From a bacterium (GTDB lineage: Bacteria; Patescibacteriota; Minisyncoccia; Minisyncoccales; MHMH01), in NCBI GenBank assembly GCA_030648815.1, contig JAUSHA010000012.1:1-7476 (forward strand): a DNA stretch of 7,476 nucleotides, in the 5' to 3' direction. Below are positions 1 through 4,656 of the stretch, piece by piece (positions within the stretch are counted from its first letter, which is position 1; the number at the start of each line of letters is the position of its first letter). The translations under genes and the position numbers were made by a program. Below the pieces are notes generated by a model. That model saw only the letters and a program-made list of their open reading frames with translations. It had not been told where the DNA came from and ran no database searches.

Positions 1-852
1 GGCCGGGCGCCGGACAGCATTATTGTCTCCCGTCCGCTCAAAGACGGAGCAATTGCCGATTACCGTGTCACTGAAGCCATGCTCCGGTATTTTATTAGAA
101 AGGCGGTTGGCAAGATCGGCATGGTTAAACCGGAAGTGCTCATCTCCGTACCGGCTGGTATTAACTCCACCGAAAGAAGGGCGGTCATTGAAGCCACCAT
201 GAACGCCGGGGCCAAGGCCGCTTATCTGGTCAAAGAACCGGTTTTGGCGGCTATCGGAGCCAAAGTGGCCATCAACAGCGCTTCCGGCAACATGATTCTA
301 AATATCGGCGGAGGGACAATTGAAGTGGCCATCATCAGCTTGGGAGGGATAGTTAACGCTTCTTCGGCTCGGGTGGGCGGAAACAAAATAGACGAGGCCA
401 TCGTTGATTATATTAAAAAAAAACACGGCTTGGCTATCGGAAGCCGCACTGCAGAATTGATCAAAATCGCCATCGGCAGCGCGGTCAAACAAAGCAATGA
501 AGAAAAAATAAATGTGCGAGGCAGAGATCTGACCACCGGCTACCCTAAAACGGTTGAAATCGGTTCCAATGAAATCACCGAAGCCATGCAAGACCAGTTG
601 CGAGAAATTATTCAGACCATCAAAAATGTTTTGCAGGATACGCCGCCCGAACTTTGCTCGGACATTATTGATAAAGGCATCGTAATTTCCGGCGGGGGAG
701 CGCTGTTAAAAAATATTGATACGCTGGTTACTAAAGTTACCGGCGTGCCATGCCGGATCGCTGACGATCCGCTTCTTTGCGTCGCCAAAGGCACCGGCGT
801 GGTTTTAGAAAATCTGGAGGTCTATAAGAGGAATATCATGACAAAGAGATAA
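1..852 (+). CDS. mreB: Rod shape-determining protein MreB, 5' truncated by window edge
   Basis: Bacterial actin homologue that polymerises under the cytoplasmic membrane and guides peptidoglycan synthesis. The frame is open from base 1 (GRAPDSIIVSRPLKDGAIAD, then TEAMLRYFI), so the ATG at 79 is internal. 283 residues are visible against about 340 for the family, so roughly the first 55-60 are missing. Family signatures in order: RPLKDGAIADYRVTEAML, VLISVPAGINSTERRAV, AGAKAAYLVKEPVLAAIGA (the Glu before Pro, at the position of actin Gln137, is kept), MILNIGGGTIEVAIISLGG (phosphate-2 loop), the AELIKIAIGSA segment, VISGGGALLKN and IADDPLLCVAKGTG near the C-terminus. Odd point: the phosphate-2 motif reads NIGGGT, not DIGGGT (codon AAT at 301-303), changing the residue equivalent to actin Asp154. 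It ends in TAA and converges on a small minus-strand gene. Identity is near certain; normal ATPase activity is not. Confidence 0.95.
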   Translation, partial: GRAPDSIIVSRPLKDGAIADYRVTEAMLRYFIRKAVGKIGMVKPEVLISVPAGINSTERRAVIEATMNAGAKAAYLVKEPVLAAIGAKVAINSASGNMILNIGGGTIEVAIISLGGIVNASSARVGGNKIDEAIVDYIKKKHGLAIGSRTAELIKIAIGSAVKQSNEEKINVRGRDLTTGYPKTVEIGSNEITEAMQDQLREIIQTIKNVLQDTPPELCSDIIDKGIVISGGGALLKNIDTLVTKVTGVPCRIADDPLLCVAKGTGVVLENLEVYKRNIMTKR

Positions 853-875
853 AAAAGCGCGGGGATTTCCCGCGC
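851..875 (-). terminator. Intrinsic terminator of the minus-strand small gene, shared with the mreB 3' end
   Basis: A perfect 7-bp GC stem, GCGCGGG/CCCGCGC (857-863 with 869-875), has a 5-base loop. Read on the minus strand it is followed directly by six T (plus-strand A run at 851-856), which is a canonical intrinsic terminator 7 bases after the stop at 883. On the plus strand the stem follows the mreB stop, but the T8 run (886-893) comes 10 bases later, so it is a weaker terminator in that direction. Confidence 0.8.
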
Positions 876-882
876 CAAGATA

Positions 883-1029
883 CTATTTTTTTTCGGTGGA
901 TTTCCGGATACTTTCCGCAATATGGGCGAGATTGTCAGTTATTCTGGCAAAATTTCTGTCCATATTCATCAGAATTATTATCAAAACTATCAAAAACATC
1001 AAAACAGCGACACCAAAGAGCAAATCCAT
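883..1029 (-). CDS. Small single-pass membrane protein, 48 aa, function unknown
   Basis: Product is 48 aa, beginning MDLLFGVAVLMFLIVLIIIL. Residues about 3-22 form one strongly hydrophobic membrane helix. Residues 24-48 (DRNFARITDNLAHIAESIRKSTEKK) are a hydrophilic, probably amphipathic helix that would lie on one membrane face. The start is set by AAGGAGG 6 bases upstream of ATG, a near-perfect Shine-Dalgarno. A TTGACA-N17-TACGAT promoter precedes it and an intrinsic terminator follows it, so it looks like a complete single-gene transcription unit, convergent with mreB and divergent from the GT4 gene. I do not recognise the family. The layout resembles short membrane-anchored coiled/amphipathic proteins, but no function can be assigned. 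Confidence rests on the combination of promoter, ribosome binding site, membrane helix and terminator. Confidence 0.75.
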   Translation of the reverse strand: MDLLFGVAVLMFLIVLIIILMNMDRNFARITDNLAHIAESIRKSTEKK

Positions 1030-1035
1030 GTTCAA

Positions 1036-1042
1036 CCTCCTT
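1036..1042 (-). promoter_or_regulatory. Shine-Dalgarno AAGGAGG of the 48-aa membrane protein
   Basis: Minus-strand AAGGAGG, then TTGAAC, then ATG (start at 1029): 6-base spacing. It fixes the start of a gene too short to call by length. Confidence 0.8.
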
Positions 1043-1051
1043 AATAAATAT

Positions 1052-1080
1052 ATCGTATCATAGACACATTACGATGTCAA
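1052..1080 (-). promoter_or_regulatory. Sigma70-type promoter for the 48-aa membrane protein
   Basis: On the minus strand a consensus -35 TTGACA (1075-1080) is separated by 17 bp from TACGAT (1052-1057, 4 of 6 matches to TATAAT). The -35 box overlaps the start codon of the divergent GT4 gene (ATGTCAA at 1074). The predicted transcript start lies shortly upstream of the ribosome binding site at 1036-1042. Confidence 0.65.
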
Positions 1081-2192
1081 GTTTAGCTAATAAAAAAATC
1101 GCTTTGGTTCATGATTGGCTTTTGGGCTTGGGCGGAGCCGAGAGGACGCTGAAGGTTTTGCATGAGATGTTTCCACAAGCGCCGATTTATACTTTTTTTT
1201 ATGATAAAAAATATACAGATAAATTTCTCCCGAACGCACAAATCCGCCCCTCTTTCGTCCAAAAATTCTATAAACTAAAAACTATAAACCATAAACTATT
1301 TTTGCCCCTTTTGCCTATCGCCGCCGAATCATTTGATTTAAGCAGTTATGACTTGGTGATTTCTTCTTCTGTCGCCTTTTCCAAAGGCCTGATTTTAAAA
1401 CCAAAAACAAAGCACATCTGCTATTGCTATAGCCCGACTAGATTTTTGTGGGATTGGCACAACGAATATAATAAGCAAAACAAAAATAACGGCTGGTTAG
1501 CCAAAATTACTCAGCATTTTTTACGAATTTGGGATCGGCAAGCAGCCAATCGGGTCGACCAATTTGTGGCCATTTCCAAAACTGTTCAGCAACGGATTAA
1601 AAAATATTATGGACGAGATTCTGTGGTTATCTATCCGCCAGTCGGTGGGTATGTGTCCTCTCGGGACGCCGATTTTCCCAGCGAGAAAATCAGGGATTAT
1701 TTCTTAATCGTTTCTCGTCTTTTTCCGCACAAAAACATCGACATTGCCATTAAGGCCTTTAATAAGTTGGAATTGCTCCTAGTGATTATTGGCGCTGGGC
1801 CGGAATATGGGAGATTAAAGAAAATGATAGAAAATAAATCTATGATAAAATTACTGGGAGAAGTGCCGGATGAGGAATTGGACAATTATTATGCTAATGC
1901 CAAGGCCTTTATTATGCCCCAAGAAGAGGACTTCGGCATGACTCCCTTGGAAGCAATGTCATTTGGCAAACCGGTTTTGGCCTTGCGCCGGGGAGGAGCA
2001 TTGGAGTATGTTTTGGATGGCATCAACGGCGAATTTTTTGATGACCCTCATCCGGCCGTCTTGGCCGATGGGGTCCGCCGACTCAATGAAAATTATAAAA
2101 ATTACAGTCCATTAGTCATTAAAAAAACGGCCGAGAGATTTTCCCGCCGTCGATTTGAAGAAGAAATTAGAAGTTTAATCATCCCCCAATAA
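1074..2192 (+). CDS. Glycosyltransferase family 4 (WbaZ/mannosyltransferase-like), 372 aa
   Basis: GT-B fold enzyme that transfers a sugar from a nucleotide donor to a growing lipid-linked oligosaccharide at the inner face of the membrane. N-terminal domain: KIALVHDWLLGLGGAERTL (residues 8-26) with the glycine-rich loop typical of GT4 enzymes, then YDLVISSSVAFSKG (92-105) and CYCYSPTRFLWDWHNEY (116-132), the segment seen in WbaZ-like mannosyltransferases. C-terminal domain: VSRLFPHKNID (213-223) with Arg215 and Lys220 of the donor site, VIIGAGPE (237-244), and EX7E (Glu285 and Glu293 in EEDFGMTPLEAMSFGKPV). Length is normal. No Shine-Dalgarno precedes the ATG. A TATCAT hexamer at 1056-1061, 12 bases before the ATG, could be a -10 box giving a very short leader. 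Sugar specificity cannot be told from sequence; mannose is suggested only by similarity. Confidence 0.9.
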   Translation: MSSLANKKIALVHDWLLGLGGAERTLKVLHEMFPQAPIYTFFYDKKYTDKFLPNAQIRPSFVQKFYKLKTINHKLFLPLLPIAAESFDLSSYDLVISSSVAFSKGLILKPKTKHICYCYSPTRFLWDWHNEYNKQNKNNGWLAKITQHFLRIWDRQAANRVDQFVAISKTVQQRIKKYYGRDSVVIYPPVGGYVSSRDADFPSEKIRDYFLIVSRLFPHKNIDIAIKAFNKLELLLVIIGAGPEYGRLKKMIENKSMIKLLGEVPDEELDNYYANAKAFIMPQEEDFGMTPLEAMSFGKPVLALRRGGALEYVLDGINGEFFDDPHPAVLADGVRRLNENYKNYSPLVIKKTAERFSRRRFEEEIRSLIIPQ

Positions 2193-2318
2193 CACCATAA
2201 AAGGAGAGAACGCTATTAAAAGATAAAGGGCTAAAAAAACAATAAAAGAAACAAAATCAACTCTTACCAAGCTAACGAATAAACCAGCCATTAGGACTAT
2301 ATAAAGAATAAATGCCAA
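2175..2318 (-). CDS. Probable small two-helix membrane protein, 47 aa, function unknown
   Basis: Minus-strand frame read from TTG at 2318, preceded by AGGAGG 4 bases upstream. The protein starts (M)AFILYIVLMAGLFVSL and ends MVLLGDD. Two hydrophobic stretches (about residues 2-18 and 22-44) are separated by a short RVD turn, so a hairpin of two membrane helices with an acidic C-terminus is likely. The frame also extends upstream to ATG at 2345 and 2357, but those starts lie deep in the GT2 gene and have poorer ribosome binding sites. The gene covers the whole gap between the GT4 and GT2 genes and overlaps the GT4 3' end by 18 bases. About 25 bases downstream (2127-2150), a weak 5-bp stem followed on this strand by seven T may terminate it. 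Caution: T-rich spacer DNA read on this strand yields hydrophobic codons by chance. No clear promoter was found and the family is not recognised. Confidence 0.45.
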   Translation of the reverse strand: MAFILYIVLMAGLFVSLVRVDFVSFIVFLALYLLIAFSPFMVLLGDD

Positions 2319-2319
2319 A

Positions 2320-3330
2320 ATGCCTCCTCGCGTTTTTATAATCATTCTCCAATACAACCACTCTCAAGACACTATTAAGTGCCTTGATTCAGTTCGAAAA
2401 ATAACTTATTCGAACTACCAAACAGTTGTAGTGGACAATGCTTCTGAAAGTTCTGAAAGAGATAGTATAATAAATTATGTTAAAAGTCAAGGCAATATTA
2501 CCTTGCTGGAAAATGAAAAAAATCTTGGCTACGCAGGAGGAAATAATATTGGAATAAAATATGCTTTAGCCCACAATGCGGATTATGTTTTTATTTTAAA
2601 CAACGATACCACTGTTCCGCCGGACATGCTTGAAAAGTTGGTAAGCGTAGCGGAAAGTGACTCTAAAATTGGAATAGTGGGACCGGCCATCAAAGAAGGG
2701 GACGGGCGAACCGCTTATTATGGCAAAATTTCCTGGCTGAAGCCGGAGTTAAAACATGTCTATGGAAAATCAGCCATACACCTACTCGAAAATTCCCGAG
2801 GAGATTCTATGGGCGGGCTAAAGCACCGTCCACCAGAAACTTCTCCTGACAGCGACCGTCGAGGGTCGAGAGTGGGTGGTATGGCTGATTTTCCTAATCT
2901 GGCACTAGGGTCGAAAGAATATATCATCGGGGCGGGAATGCTCATAAAGAAAGGGGTGCTGGAAAAGATTGATGGCTTTGATGAAGTTTATTTTCTATAT
3001 TTCGAGGATGCCGACCTCTGCCTACGGGCACAATTAGCCGGCTACAAGCTCAAAATCGCCCCAGAAACGACGATTTACCACAAGGTATCGGCTAGCACCT
3101 CTGCTCTTGGCAAACCGCTGATTTTACGGTATCATATGAGGAACGCTTTGATATTTAATTCCCTCAATGCGCCCTGGCCGGTTAAGTTCAGTTTGATCTT
3201 CTGGTCCGGCTACATTTTACTTAAAAACTTTCTTAAAGTTTTTCTTTTCCCGACTAAAATACTGGCCGGGGAAGCCATCATCGACGGGGTACTTGATTTT
3301 TATAAAAGCAACTACGGAAAGATAAACTAA
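2320..3330 (+). CDS. Glycosyltransferase family 2 (rhamnosyltransferase-like) with a palindromic insertion, 336 aa
   Basis: GT-A fold sugar transferase, probably adding a residue to the lipid-linked polysaccharide unit. Visible motifs: VFIIILQYNHSQDTIKCLDS (5-24), VVVDNAS (36-42, nucleotide binding), ENEKNLGYAGGNNIG (64-78), FILNNDTTVPP (91-101, DxD-like metal site), the acceptor/catalytic block FLYFEDADLCLRAQLAGYK (225-243) and IYHKVSAST (252-260). Residues about 285-312 form a hydrophobic C-terminal segment that probably sits in the membrane. The start at 2320 fits the family; a stop codon at 2302 leaves no earlier in-frame ATG, and there is no Shine-Dalgarno. Odd point: residues 149-192, rich in Gly, Pro, Ser and Arg, lie between the sheet core and the EYIIGAGML strand and are encoded by a 131-bp inverted-repeat structure. 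They look like an in-frame insertion. Confidence 0.9.
   Translation: MPPRVFIIILQYNHSQDTIKCLDSVRKITYSNYQTVVVDNASESSERDSIINYVKSQGNITLLENEKNLGYAGGNNIGIKYALAHNADYVFILNNDTTVPPDMLEKLVSVAESDSKIGIVGPAIKEGDGRTAYYGKISWLKPELKHVYGKSAIHLLENSRGDSMGGLKHRPPETSPDSDRRGSRVGGMADFPNLALGSKEYIIGAGMLIKKGVLEKIDGFDEVYFLYFEDADLCLRAQLAGYKLKIAPETTIYHKVSASTSALGKPLILRYHMRNALIFNSLNAPWPVKFSLIFWSGYILLKNFLKVFLFPTKILAGEAIIDGVLDFYKSNYGKIN
2323..2328 (-). promoter_or_regulatory. Candidate Shine-Dalgarno AGGAGG choosing a TTG start at 2318
   Basis: Minus-strand AGGAGG-CATT-TTG. It lies inside the first codons of the divergent GT2 gene (the Pro-Pro codons CCTCCT), so the match could be accidental. It supports the 47-aa reading of the minus-strand gene over longer ones. 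Confidence 0.4.
2764..2894. repeat. Compound palindromic element inside the GT2 gene
   Basis: Perfect 16-bp terminal arms GGAAAATCAGCCATAC (2764-2779) and GTATGGCTGATTTTCC (2879-2894). With one bulged base at 2878 the stem continues 8 more pairs (2780-2787 with 2870-2877, one G-T). Inside are smaller hairpins: AGGAGA with TCTCCT, and CGACC with GGTCG just before the right arm. The whole element is open in the gene's frame (residues 149-192), and the minus strand is also open through it. The encoded stretch is low-complexity and sits in a variable loop of GT2 enzymes, consistent with insertion of a mobile palindrome into a tolerant site. Confidence 0.75.
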
Positions 3331-3458
3331 AATGCAAAATAGAACTTTTCCGTTTGCCAAAGTTCGAGGCAAAATCGAGGATTGAGACGAGGCGTATACT
3401 GATACGGCGAGGAACAAACGGAGATTTTAACGAAGAAATTGAGCAAACCTGAAAGGAT
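3331..3458. other. Intergenic block with CGAGG motifs and nested inverted repeats
   Basis: Non-genic stretch after the GT2 stop. CGAGG occurs four times (3365, 3376, 3388, 3408). An outer inverted repeat TCCGTTTG (3349-3356) and CAAACGGA (3415-3422) encloses a central hairpin CGTAT-ACTG-ATACG (3393-3406). One plus frame is open from 3306 to a TGA at 3450, with only a TTG start (3354) and no ribosome binding site; it would encode a 32-residue basic peptide containing IETRRILIRRGTNGDFNEE. It may be a structured RNA, a decayed coding fragment or a dispersed repeat. I do not recognise a known RNA family. Confidence 0.4.
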
Positions 3459-3501
3459 AAAATCACGATGAGCCCTTAATTCTTAGGGGCTCCGTGATTT
3501 T
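3459..3501. terminator. Long intergenic hairpin, probable bidirectional terminator
   Basis: AAAATCACG (3459-3467) pairs with CGTGATTTT (3493-3501). After a 2-base bulge (3468-3469), 3470-3479 pair with 3483-3492 (GAGCCC core, one G-T), leaving a 3-base loop. This gives 19 pairs in all. The A-rich 5' edge and T-rich 3' edge with a GC core are the shape of a two-way intrinsic terminator between the GT2 gene and the following GT4 gene. If it works on the plus strand, the downstream gene needs its own promoter in the remaining 21 bases, so partial read-through, or a palindromic repeat with no terminator role, is also possible. Confidence 0.55.
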
Positions 3502-3522
3502 AGCGGAAAGGTTCCATATCAT

Positions 3523-4656
3523 ATGAAAAGAATAGGAATTGAGTGCCATGCTCTGGAGACCAATCGTTGGGGAGTGGGGCACCATTTAGCAAAACTTCTC
3601 GAAGAAATTTCTATAAAATCTGAACTCGCCAAAGAGTTCAGATTTTATCTTTACTTCAAGGGCCGTATTCCCGATGACCCCTTTCTCAACAATCCCATTT
3701 TTGTAAAAAAGGTCTTAAAATTGCCTTTGATCGGCCCTTCTTTTAATATTTTTTTTCACCTCCTTTTGCCCCTGTCTTACTTCCGGGACCGTCTGCAAGC
3801 CGTCTTTTTCCCAAGTTTCATGCTGCCGGCATTTTTTCTGGGCAAGTCACTGGTAGTCCTCACTAATGATGTTCATTATGAGTACACGGAAGGACAACTG
3901 CCATTCCGCTACAAACTTGCCTATAGAATTTTCGCCAACTGGGCAGCTTGGCGAGCTACCAGAATTACCACTTATTCCCAAGCCGCTAAAGATGAGATGG
4001 TAAAAATATTTAAAATTAATCCGGACAGGATCAGTATAAATTATCTCGGCCTTGGCCTACATGGTCATCTTGTACATCATGTACAAGATGACCATGTAGT
4101 GGATAACTATTTACTATATGTCGGACAGGCCTTTCCGCGCCGACGAGCCAAGGAGACAATTCAGGCCTTTGCTATTTTGGCCTCGAAATATCCCAACTTA
4201 AAATTAATTTTAGTCGGCCAAGATAAATACAATCCGCCCATTCTGCAAGATCTAGTTAAAGAAACGAATCAAAAACTCGGCATAGAAAGAATAATTTATC
4301 ATAGTTATGTAGAAAGCGACGAGGAACTGCAAAGGATGATTGCTGGAGCAAAATTATTTATCTATCTTTCTTCTTCTGAGGCATTCGGCCTGCCGCCTTT
4401 GGAGGCATTGGCCGCCGGCGTACCGCCGGTAGTTAAAGAAAATGTTCTCAATCGGGAATTATATGAAGGCAATGCTTTTTATTTAGAAAATGAAAAAGAC
4501 CCCGTCCAGATTGCGATGGTTTTGGAAAAAGCTCTGGCCGATACAACCAAACAACAAGAAATCATCCAAAATTCAGAAAAAATAATTTCAAAGTTCAGCT
4601 GGAAAAATCACGCTGAAAAATTCCTTGAGACCATGAGAGAAATAACCCCCAAATAA
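3523..4656 (+). CDS. Glycosyltransferase family 4/1 (GT-B), 377 aa, with two internal palindromes
   Basis: Sugar transferase of the GT-B fold acting in the cytoplasm or on the inner membrane face. N-terminal domain: KRIGIECHALETNRWGVGHH (2-21), FFPSFMLPAFF (95-105), LTNDVHYEYTE (113-123), ITTYSQAAKDEMVKIF (148-163, the sugar-transferase SxxaaxEi segment). C-terminal domain: LLYVGQAFPRRRAKETIQAF (197-216), LILVGQDKY (228-236), and the EX7E motif Glu286/Glu294 in SSSEAFGLPPLEALAAGVPPVV. The start is ATG 3523; a weak GGAAAGG lies 11 bases upstream. Its stop overlaps the next start (TAATG), implying translational coupling to the polymerase gene. Odd points: codons 31-42 are exactly one 36-bp palindrome, and codons 179-193 carry a 43-bp palindrome giving a His/Val/Asp-rich linker between the two domains. 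Donor sugar unknown. Confidence 0.88.
   Translation: MKRIGIECHALETNRWGVGHHLAKLLEEISIKSELAKEFRFYLYFKGRIPDDPFLNNPIFVKKVLKLPLIGPSFNIFFHLLLPLSYFRDRLQAVFFPSFMLPAFFLGKSLVVLTNDVHYEYTEGQLPFRYKLAYRIFANWAAWRATRITTYSQAAKDEMVKIFKINPDRISINYLGLGLHGHLVHHVQDDHVVDNYLLYVGQAFPRRRAKETIQAFAILASKYPNLKLILVGQDKYNPPILQDLVKETNQKLGIERIIYHSYVESDEELQRMIAGAKLFIYLSSSEAFGLPPLEALAAGVPPVVKENVLNRELYEGNAFYLENEKDPVQIAMVLEKALADTTKQQEIIQNSEKIISKFSWKNHAEKFLETMREITPK
3613..3648. repeat. 36-bp palindrome filling codons 31-42 of the GT4-type gene
   Basis: Perfect 15-bp arms ATAAAATCTGAACTC (3613-3627) and GAGTTCAGATTTTAT (3634-3648) around the loop GCCAAA. It starts on a codon boundary and is exactly 12 codons (IKSELAKEFRFY). The protein keeps a plausible family length here, so it may be a replacement or an old, adapted insertion. 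Confidence 0.75.
4057..4099. repeat. 43-bp near-perfect palindrome in the interdomain linker of the GT4-type gene
   Basis: Perfect 20-bp arms CTACATGGTCATCTTGTACA (4057-4076) and its exact complement (4080-4099), with the three-base loop TCA. It begins on a codon boundary (codon 179) and is read through as LHGHLVHHVQDDHVV. It lies between the N- and C-terminal domains, a place that tolerates extra residues. Arms of this length without mismatch point to recent insertion or active maintenance. Confidence 0.85.

Noticed and set aside
298..794. Two minus-strand open frames opposite mreB
   Set aside because: Both lie wholly within the conserved MreB coding region and have no ribosome binding site or recognisable features.
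1269..1301. AT-rich imperfect direct repeats (ACTATAAAC-like) in the first GT4 gene
   Set aside because: They encode a plausible family stretch and are low-complexity; not enough to call a repeat array.
2391..2416. 8-bp arms AGTTCGAA/TTCGAACT in the GT2 gene
   Set aside because: It lies in a conserved, normal-length part of the enzyme (SVRKITYSNYQ) and arms this short can arise by chance.
2760..2945. Minus-strand 61-aa frame over the GT2 insertion
   Set aside because: Its openness follows from the palindromic arms being open on both strands; the peptide is Pro/Ser/Arg-rich with no start signal.
3217..3466. Two overlapping minus-strand frames across the GT2 3' end and spacer
   Set aside because: They overlap each other and the GT2 C-terminus, have no ribosome binding site, and the composition looks random.
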